Both the position numbers and the translations under genes were made by a program. Below are positions 41,861-53,599 of a DNA stretch of 64,000 nucleotides, in pieces. Where the stretch lies: assembly GCF_028372415.1 (NCBI RefSeq), contig NC_092872.1, positions 86,101,113 through 86,165,112 of the forward strand, in the 5' to 3' direction. The notes under the pieces are model-generated. The model did no database searches. It saw only the letters and a list, made by a program, of their open reading frames with translations, and was not told where the DNA came from. Within the stretch, counting starts at the first letter, position 1. The number at the start of each line of letters is the position of its first letter. The DNA comes from Notamacropus eugenii (lineage: Eukaryota > Chordata > Mammalia > Diprotodontia > Macropodidae).

Positions 41861-42009
41861 ACTCATAGTCTCACAATTCAATAAGCATTTGTCTAGTATG
41901 TACTTTGTACAGAGCAATGTGCTAATTCATGGAGAATAAAGTGATAAAATGGGAGAAAATCCCTCTTTTAAGAAGTTCAAGTTTTACTTAATTCTTTTAA
42001 AATTGTCTT

Positions 42010-42172
42010 TAAGAGGCAGCTAGGTGATGCAGTGAACAAAACACTGGCCTTGGAGTCAGGAGGACCCTAGTCCAAATCTGTTCTCAGACACTTGACACTT
42101 ACTTACTGACTGTGTGACCTTGGGCAAGTCACTTAATCCTGACTACTTTGCCTACCCCCTCAAAAAAAGTTT
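42010..42172 (+). mobile_element. MAR1-type tRNA-derived SINE
   Basis: Head gaggcagctaggtgatgcag, then ccttggagtcaggaggaccc, tagtccaaatctgttctcag, actgactgtgtgaccttggg, aagtcacttaatcctgacta, ending cccctcaaaaaaag. One of the least diverged SINEs in the window. Confidence 0.93.
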
Positions 42173-42179
42173 GATTTTT

Positions 42180-42390
42180 GTCAAACATGTTATATACACA
42201 TATATCAGCCATGTTATATGCAGTCATATATGTATGTGTGTATATATGCATGCATATATCCATAAACAATGTGTTTTATATCAAAAAAATTCGCATGTAT
42301 GAATGTGTGTTAAAATGATTTGCATATGTGTATATATATGTATGTATATATGCCTGTATATGTTGCATATGTGTGCATATAACTATACAG
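42180..42390. repeat. (TATG)n/(TATA)n simple sequence
   Basis: Imperfect tatatgtatgtgtgtatata units on both sides of a short unique piece. Confidence 0.85.
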
Positions 42391-42429
42391 AGCTCTACAC
42401 ATAGGAAGTGCTCCTTATATGTTGCTGAA

Positions 42430-43140
42430 AATGAATGTAAGTCTCTTTTACTCAAAACATTCAGTTAATCAGAATTTCTCAGCCATTCCACATAACAAAA
42501 AATATGACAAAAGCCTTCCTAACGCTTAGAAATACTCATTCTATGTGGCTCTTTCCACCATACACAGAAATGGTGAAATATTGCTAGACACCATCTGAAT
42601 AAGCAGCAACAGCACAGATGACCCTTTCAAGAGACAGTCTTGAATTTCTGCAACACTCCTTCAGCCCAATAAAATAATTACTGAGTTCCACATTTATGGC
42701 AGAAGTGCCTTAAACAAACACTTCAGATTGCAGTCTTCTGGGCTGAATCACAGTATCGTACCTTGAGATGAATGATGGAAAGTGTTGAAAGTTACTGTAT
42801 CATCACCACCAAAATGTAGCTGCTTCAACAGCTCCTCCTCTTCTCCAGGAAAGTGAAATATAGCAGAGTTTATAGTTATGAAATTTTATCATTATGGGAA
42901 AAAATTATGCTTGTGGTTAATGAAGCTGAAGGCTGGGTTATTTTCATAGAGTTGTTTGGCAAGGAGAAAGAGGATGAAAAGACCATGGGGAGGAGATGCA
43001 TAGAAAGTCATGGCTGGATTTTATTGCATAAGGTATTCCTGCCAGAAATAAATGACTCTGAAGGTGTAATGTGGGATAAAAAAAAAAATCAGCCAATTAC
43101 CAATGACCTGATTAAAGTCATACAGAGGGTTAGATAGCTG
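42430..43140. other. No recognised repeat; unassigned frame
   Basis: Repeat-free DNA. A 94-codon plus frame at 42853-43137 has mixed, protein-like composition (LFGKEKEDEKTMGRRC) but no recognised domain or splice context. I would not call it coding. Confidence 0.4.
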
Positions 43141-43445
43141 AGAAGTCTCAATCAATTAGAAAGAATTTTGGATTTGGAATCAGAGGACATGGGTTCCAGT
43201 CTTAGCTCTGGTATTTGATAACTAGGTCACCTTGGGGAGGCAATGTGATCCAGTGGAAAAGAGTGTTGGCTTTGGAATGAGAGGATCTGGGATTGAATCC
43301 CACTCCTTACACTTAGTACATTTGTGATCTTGGACAAATCATTTCACTTGTCTGTGCCTCTGTTTCCTTATATATAAAAAAGAAAGAGTGAATTAGATAA
43401 TCTCTAAGGGTTTTTTCAAATCTAAATCTTATTCCTATGATCCTT
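43140..43445 (+). repeat. Two MIR-type SINEs, one inside the other
   Basis: First copy: 43160-43230 (ttggatttggaatcagagga, catgggttccagtcttagct) ending at taggtcaccttgg. Second: 43238-43445 (aggcaatgtgatccagtgga, ggaatgagaggatctgggat, gtgatcttggacaaatcatt, gtgcctctgtttccttatat, tctaagggttttttcaaatc). Confidence 0.8.
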
Positions 43446-44395
43446 TGAGTGTACAACCGTGAGGGTCCTTTCATTTCTAAACTTGTAATTCTATATTTCT
43501 TATCAGTTGCTAAAATTGAAGTAGAGGAAAACCCCTCCCAGACTGACTCTTTCACTGTCCTCCAATCTCTTCTCCCATCACTGTCAAAGGCTAGTAAACT
43601 TTACTGGATGCTGGTGTTCTAAAATTCTGTCAGGACTGCTTTGTTTCCTTCCATTTGGCTTTCTCCATGGCTATGCCATTGCTAGAATGGTAGTTGCTAA
43701 TTCAAGACGATTTTGTCTTTGTAAGAGGCACAACTGAAAACAAAGCAAAATCCAGAAACAAGCCAAAAGAGAAAAGGAAAATAGAAATTAATATGTTACA
43801 CCGTTAAAAAACATACTTCAAATATGAGATGGGAGTGAATGTATATCTCTTCTCTTTCCAGCTGTGTTTTTTGATGATTAGAGTTGCCTTAAATCTCTCA
43901 AGGTTTCAAAACCATTTAAGGGACTTTATTTTGTTTTTTAATGGTAGTAAGAACCAGAATGATGCCTTCATTCACATAGCGCTTATACTTTATGAAGCCC
44001 TTTCAGTTACATGATCACATATCACCCTCATAATGGCCATGGGTAGTAAGTAGATGGAGCAACCATTATCATTCCCCTTTCGCAGATAAGGAACCTCTGC
44101 AAAGAGGCTTTTTACCTGACCCAAAGTCATGTGATAAATATTTCTAGAGTCAGGCTTGAGAGCAGGGCTTTTGATATGTATTTCCTTTCTGTATACCATG
44201 GTAAGAGTCAGTCCATATGCGAAGCAAATACCAAAGAAACCAGCAGTGCAGCAAGACCCTCTATACGTAAGCTGGGCATGGTCTTTAAAGAGGATAAGTC
44301 CTCAGAATTGGATATTAAATGAAAAGTCCATGGGACAATACTTTGTTTATAGGCACCAGAGTAACCCAATTCCACATCAGACAAAAAGTTCATAT
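43446..44395. other. No gene; one antisense MIR-like scrap
   Basis: 43970-44165 (cacatagcgcttatactttatg, cgcagataaggaacctctgc, ctgacccaaagtcatgtgat) looks like an old antisense MIR. Several short overlapping frames here have no domains. Confidence 0.5.
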
Positions 44396-44815
44396 AATAA
44401 ATAGAAAGAACACTGAAATTGACTTATGAGGCAGGAGTTCTGGGTTGGAAGCCTAACCCCGTTACCACATTGCTATATGACTTCAGGCAAGTCTGTTAAC
44501 TTCTATGGGACCCAGTGAGAACAGATGGCAACCAAGGTTCCTTTCAGTTATAATAAATTGATGATCCTTTGATTCCATGTGACTCTGCATATGGTGGCTG
44601 GATTAGAGGCCCATCTCTGCTTCTATACAAGCAATTTGTTTAACCTCTGCCTCAGTTCCTCAACTGTAAACTGGGGATGATAATAGCATCCACCTCACAA
44701 GATTGTGAGAATCCAATGAGCTAATATTAAAGCAACAACAACAAAAAAGCAATAAGCACTCAGCGTAAAGCCTGGCATTTAGTAGGACTGTATAAATACT
44801 TACTCCATACTCCCA
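44396..44815 (+). repeat. MIR-type SINEs, two partial copies
   Basis: First: 44400-44570 (aaatagaaagaacactgaaa, gttctgggttggaagcctaa, gacttcaggcaagtctgtta). Second: 44635-44810 (ttgtttaacctctgcctcag, tcctcaactgtaaactgggg, gtgagaatccaatgagctaa, agcctggcatttagtaggac). Confidence 0.78.
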
Positions 44816-47065
44816 TCTCCTCACCTCTTTCTTTTGCCCTGTAACCTTAGGTCAGTCCCTTCTGAACTTTTGGGACATTTAGTTTTTATGTAAAATTCAC
44901 ATGCAAAAAAAAAAGTAGCTTAGATCTCAGAGCTCCCTTCCAGGTTTGACACACTACAAATCTGTCCTGGGAAGGTACATCAGGACAGGTTGCTTATTTT
45001 ACTTGTTCTGCAAAATGGTAGACATTTCAAGTCCATACACTGAAAAAAACCTCTGGCTGTAGAATGATGTTTTCCAGTTCCTCTGTTGCCTCAAAAATAA
45101 AAAAAAAAGAAAATCCTGGCTCACAGACCATTGGCCCAACTTCAGAATGTGAGATCCCAGTTACCTCTTCGTAGCTGAATGCTCAGAATATTCTACCCCA
45201 ACACGCAGTACATATCTATTTATAGTAATAGTCATTAGTTCTCCATTTTCAGTCCCTGGAGCCTCACCTGTTCTCCCCTCCATCCTCTGGCAGCAGTTGA
45301 CTTCAGAGGGTTTTCTGAAACCTCTTTGGAATATTAGTTAACATGTACAGGAAGCCCCAAGGTCATGTTCTACTCTTGACATCCTTCACTTTAGATTTGA
45401 GAAATTCCCTAAAACTCTCATTAGTAGAGGCCGTCTCCTACGTATGAAAGTTTAAAAATCTCAGGCTAATCATCCTCTTTGCACACCTCCATGCAAGGCA
45501 CAGGAAGAGCCTTTGCTTCCCACCTTCTCCCCCCATACTCCCCCAATCCATTCTTGGGCATCACATTTATAGAGACGTGGGCTGCCGAAAATCTGACGTT
45601 GTATGGTATTTAAAATAAAATAAAACAACCTTGTCATGTGAAACTGTCATTTACACTAAAGGCAAAACCCAGGACTGGGGGAATGAGGAAGGAAACCACA
45701 ACCAAAAGGTCTTAATGTATCTCTTCTCTTGGTCCATTTTTTTTTTTTAAAACTAGGCTCTCACATCACATTTGCATCTTAGAGGATAAGTTGCAAAATC
45801 TTTTCAAAGAAGTAGAAATTGAACTTCTCCCAGGATGAGTATTCACTAAAACATTCTAGTCAGAGTTATTCTATTACAGATACTACAGGGAGAAGAGATT
45901 TGGGGTTCACTTTGACTCCTTTTTCCATCATGTAGTTCCAGAGATCCTCTACATTTGACCAACGGAGAGGCTAAATGTCAATATGGGAATCATAACCTTA
46001 CTCAAGAAGAACAATAGTATTAACTTTGTGGGCATTTTCCCCCCTTTACAAACAAGTGAGTCAATCAAAAAGAACTCCCTATGAGGCTTCCTTCAGGTCC
46101 CCATATTTCTGCAGCCACCTGGTAATTTTTAGGTTCATGGTACTGCTTCAGGTCAGTATCTATTCAGATCACAGTTTGAGCCCCCATTCCAGTTCATCTC
46201 TGGGCCAGATTATACCAATAACTCATGAATTTTAAACAAGAACGGAATTAATTAAAAAGGATAGCAGGGTAAATACATGGAATTTAATTAGTCGGCAATC
46301 TTTCTCAGCATTTAATGGCTGCTCTGCTTGATCACTTCCCACTCAATTCTGGTACCACAACCTAAAAAGCATTGACTTCTTGAAGCATTGTACATCTGGG
46401 GAATGCTGTTGACTTTTTTGGTGCTGCAATATAGAGAGCACTTTTGACTTAGAAACCAAAGAGAAAATCTGTACCATTGTCTTCTATCACCATGTCTCTC
46501 CATCTTTTTGCATTCCCTGCCTTGGTTACCACAGTCTCAATCCTTGTCCACATAGTTGCCATCCTCTTTTAAAATGGAAGTGCTAGAGGCTCAGCTACCC
46601 AATCCGAGTGTTTGCTAGTTGATGTTTTCATGCTGGGAAGCTAATACTTGAAATACTTGTCCTCCTAGGACAAGTAATCCACAGGGAATATTCCCCAAAT
46701 GATTGAGACTTCCCCCTCCCCACCCAAAGCAGTATTAAGTACATAGAAACCATACACAATTCATTTATATTTATAAATTGAAAATATAACTCCAAACAAT
46801 AGCCCTAAAGATACAGACACACATTTCTGCCAAGAAGATGAAATTCAATTACAAATCTGTACCTGTCAGAAGCCTTGTTTGGGATGACTTAAGGTCATGT
46901 AATCTGCCAGCTCTAAACCTCAAACATGAAGGCAAAAAGAATGAGAAAGAAAGAAGAGATAAATTGAGTCGCATGATTGAGCCACGGAACTGGTCACAGA
47001 GAGCAAGAAAGAGATGTGAGCAAAGGCCAGTGGCCTGGGAAAAAACAGACCAAGAGTTATGTAGG
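44816..47065. other. Longest repeat-poor stretch; no gene recognised
   Basis: 2.2 kb in which I identify no mobile element. Short frames (for example 86 codons at 46838-47098, running into the GA tract) have no domain. Oligo-A/T runs lie at 44905, 45099 and 45739. The stretch could be intronic or ancient unique sequence. Confidence 0.4.
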
Positions 47066-47069
47066 ATGT

Positions 47070-47116
47070 TAGAGAGAGAGAGACAGACAGACAGATAGAG
47101 AGTGAGAGAGAGAGGA

Positions 47117-47149
<33 letters not shown>

Positions 47150-47150
47150 A
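47070..47150. repeat. (GA)n purine repeat
   Basis: gagagaga with gacagaca interruptions. Confidence 0.95.
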
Positions 47151-47700
47151 TTTAATTATCTAACACATAAGAGAATCCAAGAAAATGTACTTTCCCCTTG
47201 CTCACACATCTCTGAACCTGATCATCAGCTCTCTCTCAAAACCTAAAGGTAAAATTGTACCATCCACAGTACAGTCTCTAAGCTACAACAGAAAGTCTTC
47301 AGTGATAGTTTGAGGTCCAACCCTTTCTTGAGGGAAAAGCTAACCTGAGATTAAGAAGATCCTGCCCCACTAATAGAAGTCTGTTTTGTACTTTTAGTTA
47401 CATGAGTAATCAGTGCCTCCTTTTCTAGATCTCTTGAAAATTGAGGGGAATATACAGGTAGTCAGAAAATAATGAGCTAACAATAATTAATTATGATGTT
47501 GGGACCCTTTTAATGTAGGAGTTTCCTTTAACCCTATAATCTGATGCTGTGTCCTAGTTTAGTTGCTTTAAATAGAAAATATTTTTAAGGAGTCTTTTCT
47601 CAAAATAAACAAAAAAATCATTTTCTCTTCACTTTTCTGGTAAAGGAACGGCAACTGAGTTAGTCTTACCATAGCAACATATACTCCTGCAGGTAATATA
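47151..47700. other. No recognised feature
   Basis: I see nothing assignable between the purine tract and the ancient repeat. Confidence 0.45.
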
Positions 47701-47704
47701 TGCT

Positions 47705-47870
47705 TAATCAATCAAAAATATTTACTAAGCAATTACCATATGCCCAGTACTATTCTCAGTCTTCAGAAGATACAGCGAGGTATAAAACATAGTCTTGCCT
47801 CTAAGGACCTCAAAGCTTTTTGAGGAGATGGTGCACATGAAGTCAAAGCTAGCAGTAGTATAGAATATAA
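47705..47870 (+). repeat. Ancient repeat, opening block of the 37336 family
   Basis: Blocks: aatatttactaagcaattac, catatgcccagtactattct, cttgcctctaaggacctcaa, ggtgcacatgaagtcaaagc. Confidence 0.65.
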
Positions 47871-48129
47871 ATATAGTAAATTATACTGTACCAGCTCTGC
47901 TGTTGGAGTTCAGAGGTGAGAGAAATAAAAAAAAAATGGAGTAGTTGAGGTAAGGGGAGGGGGGTGCTCTATGTATTCAATAAATCAATCACACTGGTCC
48001 ATTTAAAAAAAAACCCTATTCAGAAGGTATATTCATATGATTTAAGGAAGCTTGGTCACTCCCTGTACAACTAGAATAAAACCATCTAATTAGTTCATTT
48101 CAAAGATTCAAGTGCCTGGTAGCACAAAG

Positions 48130-48815
48130 GAGGAACTAGTCCAGCCTGGTTGATTTTTTTCTTTTTTTGAAGAAAAAGACTAAGAAAAAAATCTCTTGGT
48201 TGAAAGGGTGGAGTGTGCAGTGATAGGAGAAAGTCTTTGTATCCTACTCTTCACATTGCCTTTGCTGGAAAAGGATGACTCTGTGAACTTTGGAAGATAA
48301 GAGTATTTGGAATTCTCACTGGCATCAAAGCAACATCCCTGAGTCAGAGGTAGCTGGTGATAGGGTCTGTAGAAGGAAGCAAGGACAAACCAGACGTACA
48401 GAGAACGTGAATTTTCCAAGACTCTACAAGGTTCCCAGAGGGAAAACAAGCAAACAAAATGCCAAAACTATACCATGCCTAATACGAACTTTTGGGGACT
48501 TTCACAAAAGGAATTCCAGGAGCTCTACCTTGTATGTACTGCATGAGGAAAATTTAATGGAGAATGATGACCTGTGCTAGATCTTGAGCTTCTGGATTGC
48601 TTTATAGACTGGGAAGAACATTTGGAGATGTGTAAGTGCTGGGATCTGTCTTTTTGTATGTATCTCAATAAAACCTGGAATCCAGCTGGTACCCCAGGAG
48701 AATTTGAATCAAAGGTTGATGAAGTTCTTAATGGCACTTCACATAGGACATTCAAAACCCACAACATTCTTTGGAATCCCTGAAAATGTGGATATAGGTG
48801 GAAAGATAAACCCAA
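48130..48815. other. Unclassified; AATAAA-bearing segment
   Basis: Repeat-free by my reading. Overlapping frames on both strands (48180-48449 minus, 48290-48580 plus, 48525-48815 minus, 48574-48783 plus) lack domains. A tgtatctcaataaaacc block at 48659-48675 looks like a polyadenylation site and could belong to an old LTR or a decayed retrocopy, but I see no matching partner LTR or poly-A. Confidence 0.3.
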
Positions 48816-49104
48816 TGTATAACATACCAGTTTCTTTTATAGATATTTTATCGTCTTCATATCATGGTCAGTCCTAATCTCTGAACTAAACTCTTTCTTG
48901 TCACAAAGAAAGTCAATTAAGCTAAAACAAGTAACAGAGAAATTTTATTACACAAAATATACAATATTCTGTCCTAAGTAGTCCCTTCCATTTCTGCCAT
49001 GGAGGGGGAAAATTATTCATTTAAAAAATATCTTGAGGACTTTCATAGGTTTGTCTATTGCTCAGAGTCTGATATCTCTCTCTTTTTCCCCCACTTAGAT
49101 TGTT

Positions 49105-49315
49105 GTAGTTATGATGACTATAGTTATCTTTGTGTATTTCAATCTGTGTCAATTCATATCAATCTTCGAGTCCCTCATATCCATAATTACTTACTGCATA
49201 ATAATAATATTTCGTTATATTGTACGGCATATGTTTTTCTTCAGACATTCCCTAATCAATGGGCACCCATTTTGCTTGTATGTTTTGCCACCAAAATGAG
49301 TGTTTGTATGAATTA
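49105..49315 (-). mobile_element. L1 3' end fragment
   Basis: Antisense-order blocks: atctgtgtcaattcatatca, cataataataatatttcgtt, cattccctaatcaatgggca, ttgccaccaaaatgagtg. The same region as 9150-9480 and 53885-54450. Confidence 0.7.
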
Positions 49316-49319
49316 TTTC

Positions 49320-49749
49320 CTCTGTTTTGAACCTCTTTCTGTCTTGGTCTTCTTTAGAGTATATTGTGTACTTGTTCTTCGCAGGTGATTGAAGTAAAGT
49401 CATTTTACTTGGCCTGTTTGACTATTGTTATTTATGTATCTGTCTTTTTTATGAGAACTTTCAAACAGTTGCTGTTTGATTGATCTTGATATAGTATTTA
49501 ATAGTATCAAGATGAAACTTGTATTCAGTTTATGGTTCAATCTGATATGATGAAACATATGGAAGGGAAGCTTTCCAATGGGTAACTATATTCTATTTTA
49601 AAAATATAATCCAGTACAATTTCCTAAGCAGACCAGAGTTGCAAAGACATTTAATTGCACTGAGTGACAGTATAACATTAGAATAGGATATTGTCTATTT
49701 TGAGGGGTTGAATGAAATTATTTAGTTTTGAAGTCTCAACAAAATGAAT
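49320..49749. other. No recognised feature
   Basis: T-rich; a few frames, no domains. Confidence 0.4.
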
Positions 49750-49970
49750 GCTTTCCTTCAATTTCACCAAATAACAGAATTTCATAGTTGAAAGTGAACA
49801 CCTTCCTAAATTGTCATCCATCTTTTTCTTAAGTACCTTCAATGAGAGAGACTCAACTACCACCCATGGTAGCCCATTGCATTTTGAAATAGTTCTAATT
49901 TTTAGGATAGTTTTCCTACCATCAAACTTCAATTGACTTGACATGAAGATTACTTTTCAATGAGTAACTG
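49750..49970 (-). mobile_element. L3/CR1 LINE 3' end, part 1
   Basis: Antisense L3 blocks: agaatttcatagttgaaagt, aagtaccttcaatgagagag, actcaactaccacccatggt, agcccattgcattttgaaat, agttctaatttttaggatag. It continues beyond the RTE insertions at 50965. The 88-codon minus frame here is decayed L3. Confidence 0.8.
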
Positions 49971-49974
49971 CTTG

Positions 49975-50640
49975 GTTAGTTGTTGTCCTTCATTCTCAAA
50001 GAGGACCAAAATGACATCATTATGATAAAGTCAAGTCTCAATGTGTTGAACTGTGGTTGATCAGACCAATACAAGGTCACAATGCTCTACCATAGATTGC
50101 ACATAGATAGTTCATGTGAACATTTGGGGTGGATACTCTAAATTTGCACATCCTATGTTCCCTTTGAACTATTTCAATTCAGCTTGGCTCATAGAACACA
50201 GTATCTTCTCTGATGTGGGCACGCCATGCTGAGCGGTCCTGTGCCAGTATCTCCTATGTCACACAATCAATTCCAAGGTTTTTGAGAGAGACATTGAGAG
50301 TGTCCTTGTATCACTTCTTCTGACCACCATGTGATGGCCTACAAATTCTCCATAAAATAGTCTTTTTGACAAGCATACATTTTGCATTCAAACAACGTGG
50401 ACAGTCCATTGGAGTTGTGCTCTCTGAAGTATAGTTTGAATGCTTGGCAGTTTATTTTAAATAAGGAACTCAGTGTCTGGTACCTTATCCTACCAGGTGA
50501 TCTTCAGAATCTTCCTAAGACAATTCAAATGGAAGCAATTCAGTTTCCTGGCATGGCACTGGCAGACTGTCCATATTTCACAGGCATATAACAATGAGGT
50601 CAGCACAAAGGCTCTGTAGAACTTCAGTTTGGTAGTCAGT
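49975..50640 (-). mobile_element. RTE LINE, C-terminal RT region and 3' end
   Basis: On the minus strand the frame near 50600-50500 encodes a diverged CETWT-----R--LN-FH-RCLRKIL motif, visible as CEIWTVCQCHARKLNCFHLN followed by CLRKILKIT. This is the RTE-clade segment just after the reverse-transcriptase domain. The 3' end is antisense gttgttgtccttcattctca (49979-49998). The element is 5'-truncated. Confidence 0.8.
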
Positions 50641-50649
50641 CTGTAAAGA

Positions 50650-50935
50650 GGTACTTAAAGAGGCCTATTCACTTAATGGGCACTGCTTCACTCAAAGTGA
50701 GAACCTTAAAAGACCTTAGCTTTAGGGTCAAGGTCTCCCATTGCATCCTGGGCCATCTCCAGTTGTCCTGATGAGTATCAGACCACTGGACCCAGATGGC
50801 TCTGGAGGAGAAAGTGAAGCTGGTGACCTTGCACAGTCCTCCCTCACTCAAATCTAAGTCAACTGAAAGTCATGTCATCATCTCCCAGATGTCATGGTCC
50901 TCTTTGAGAAAGAAGGATAAACACAAGCTATTAAG
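50650..50935 (+). mobile_element. RTE-type SINE
   Basis: Blocks: gaggcctattcacttaatgg, cattgcatcctgggccatct, tatcagaccactggacccag, atggctctggaggagaaagt, tgaccttgcacagtcctccc, gatgtcatggtcctctttga, then aggataaacacaa. The best match in the window is 125-420. Confidence 0.88.
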
Positions 50936-50964
50936 TGACTGCCTCTTCCTCTACCCCCCCCCCA

Positions 50965-51130
50965 CACCTTTTGTCTTCTCTTCCCTAGACTAGACATCAC
51001 AGTTTCTTTCAACCACTCCTTTACTTTGTATAAAATCAAAGCCATTCACCATCCATGTTGTCCCCTCTCCAGTTTATCCATATCTTTCCTAAATTATGTT
51101 GCCCAGAACAAGAATATTTTAGATGTGAGA

Positions 51131-51161
<31 letters not shown>

Positions 51162-51300
51162 ATGTTTTATGGATAAGAAAAGTAATTTGGCTGCTTGCTC
51201 TGTGGGGTCTATTATTCTGCCAGACTATGTTGAGGCCTGGAAGGCACTGAAACTATTGTCTCTAGGAAGCAGACAATAGTCACTGCCTACCTCAGAGCCC
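50965..51300 (-). mobile_element. L3/CR1 LINE, part 2
   Basis: Continues 49750-49970 in order: tctttcaaccactcctttac, cattcaccatccatgttgtc, ccctctccagtttatccata, tttcctaaattatgttgccc, agaacaagaat. A (TG)n run at 51130-51160 has expanded within it. Confidence 0.72.
51130..51162. repeat. (TG)n microsatellite
   Basis: Fifteen to sixteen gt units inside the L3. Confidence 0.95.
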
Positions 51301-51304
51301 TTCA

Positions 51305-52125
51305 GTGGAAGTGATTTAACATAGCAAACAAGTTTGGTTTTTGAAATGTGGAAATACAATTAAGTGGATATGAAATGCAGTGTAGAATGGAATGATTTGT
51401 ACTTGATAGAATTGAAAAGATCCTTTATGCACACTTGGTACCCATGTACACTTTCATGTTAATGGCAAAAGCACTTGGCATTTGTCCACTTGGTGTTTGC
51501 AAAAATAGAGGCATTTCCATTTTGTAAACTGCTCACAGATACATTAAATAACCCAGTGCTATATGGACATCTGGTCTGTTCAAAATCTGCCAAAACTGGA
51601 TAGGATCACTGCTATGATCCAACTTTATGATGGGTAACTGCACTCTTAAAACACAAAAGCAATCACTCCTCTTGCATGCCCTGCATGCTCTGGGACTCAG
51701 TAAGATTCAAGTCAAACATCTAAATTCAGAGTCGTTTTAGTTGCATTTGAGTACCTACTGGGCATGTTCCATGCAAACAAAAAATGAACCCTCATGAAAT
51801 TCTCACTATCAATGAAACTCTGCTTCAGGATCCCCAAATGAAGGAGAAGGAAATAATTTCTCAAAAGCCTGCATAAAGCTTTCTCTCATGTAATGGGTGT
51901 GACAAGGTTTTAGGATTGACATAAACTGATCATTGCAGTGACAAGCAAGGACAGCATTCCCTTTCTATTTTTATCTACAGCAATGACTTATTCTCCTGAT
52001 GTTATTAGTAAAAAGTGTTTTTGCATAAGTAAAAATGTGATAGAAATATCAAAATATTTGCAAGTTCCAGTGTTTTCATTTAGGAGAATTACCAGAGATT
52101 TTGGACTATATTCATGCGTGCTTGT
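51305..52125. other. Repeat-free; no gene recognised
   Basis: Mixed composition without repeats that I know. The sequence gcaaaagcacttggcatttgtccacttgg has a local catttg/cacttgg echo but nothing decisive. It may be old unique sequence. Confidence 0.4.
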
Positions 52126-52260
52126 AGATATGTGTATATCTATCTATTTATCTATCTATAGATATACTTACATATATGACATTTTAAGTATCTATCCTTA
52201 CATACATAGTTATAATATGTGGATATGTATATGTCTGTATATGTACATGTATATAAAAGA
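52126..52260. repeat. (TATC)n/(ATATGTA)n simple sequence
   Basis: tatctatctatttatctatctatagata, then atatgtatatgtctgtatatgtacatgtata. Frames across it are artefacts. Confidence 0.88.
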
Positions 52261-52264
52261 AAAG

Positions 52265-52905
52265 GCATTTCACTCAGAGAGTAATGAAGAGGTATACAAA
52301 TATGTGTATAGGTTGCATCATACCGTAAATAAGGCATTATAAAGGATAAATAAAGGATATTATCGAATCATTTGTATAAGAAAAAAAGAAGAAAGCATGA
52401 TCAAACAGAACAGGAATAATGGATGGACAGTCCATTGTTTCACTAATGAAAGAACCCCTTGAGATGTCAGGGCATATTAAGGAAGGCTCCCAGTATATAA
52501 GATAGCCCCTTGTGGCAGATTTTTTGGACAGCATTGACAAGAGTTCCATAAAAGAGGTAGTTACAGATGCATTATGATCCATATCAATTGTATCACATGT
52601 ATTTGAACACATAAATATATATATATGCTCATATATAATAGGTTATTGATTCATTTATAAAATTGATAATGAAGTTGTTTTATATCTTTCTAATACAAAT
52701 TAGTGTATACATATTGTGCAAAAGAAAGGCAAATGATAATCATGGCTGAAAGAGAGAGAGAATCTTTTTTTTGTGTGTGAAGGGTTTAGCTTAAAAAAAA
52801 GGCTAAAATCACAGTCTGCTCAGATATGCATCTTCTAATTCTACCATATTCACCAAAGGAGAGGATGTGCATTTGGGGTCTCACTGGTCAGCATATGTAG
52901 TGATT
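52265..52905. other. No recognised feature
   Basis: A 91-codon minus frame at 52337-52612 (SMELLSMLSKKSATRGYLIY-type composition) has no domain. Confidence 0.4.
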
Positions 52906-52909
52906 AAGA

Positions 52910-53015
52910 TTACAGAATGTTAGGGCTGGAAGGGAACCTTCCTCATTTTACAGTTGAGGAAATTGACGACTGGAGAAGAAAAGGGACTTGGGCAAAGTCA
53001 CTCATATAGTTAGGG
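52910..53015 (-). repeat. MIR/L3-type fragment
   Basis: Blocks: acagaatgttagggctggaa, gggaaccttcctcattttac, agttgaggaaattgacgact, cttgggcaaagtcactcata. Antisense. Confidence 0.75.
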
Positions 53016-53423
53016 GCAGGAAGATATCTTTTTGTTGCTATAAGAGAAACTAGAGTTTACCTTTCCTTCTTCCAGTTTCTGAAATGTCTGGATTTATCAG
53101 CTTTGGAGATTTAGCTCTGAAAATGAAATCAAAGCCAGACTAGAGAGGACTAAGCCTTTCATCATATAGTCAAGATGATCTCTTGCAGGTCAAGTGGATT
53201 CCTATAAATTTGCTTGTGCTTCATTAACCATGTATCCAATTCTGTGTCTATGGAATGAAGCTAACTTCAAGATGAAACTTACTCATAATTCTTGGGATAC
53301 AGAGGACAACTTGAAACAGCAGCTAGATACTACACCAAAGGCTTCTTATTTCATATCAATGCAGATAAGATGTCATAGATGAGAAGCTGATCCTGGGTAC
53401 CTCTTCTCTAGTGCCCTCTAGAT

Positions 53424-53476
53424 CAGGCCTTCTTAAACTTTTTTTCCACTCTCAACCCATAGTTCAAGAAGTGCTG
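53424..53476. mobile_element. 53-bp hAT MITE relic with 8-bp TSD
   Basis: Left end caggccttcttaaact and right end agttcaagaagtgctg are inverted repeats matching at 13 of 16 positions. The flanks ctctagat (53416-53423) and ttctagat (53477-53484) match at 7 of 8 and contain TCTAGA, the core of the usual hAT target. The left end is the Charlie-like type (caggccttcttaaactttttccactctcaaccc). Confidence 0.75.
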
Positions 53477-53599
53477 TTCTAGATGCCTAGAGAAGCTCAG
53501 CTGGGGAAAAAAAAATAATAGTAGACTTTGTATAGTGCTTTCATGTCTATAGGTGATAATATCTGTAATGTGCCTTGCAAATTTTAAAATACTAGATTA

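Noticed and set aside
42853-43137. Novel small protein of 94 residues
   Set aside because: Protein-like composition, but no domain, no neighbouring exon signals that can be defended and no conservation evidence. Frames of this length are expected by chance in 64 kb.
49975-50935. One RTE element with twin-priming inversion
   Set aside because: Twin priming inverts the 5' part only. Here the left piece carries its own 3' tail at the outer edge, so two separate elements fit better.
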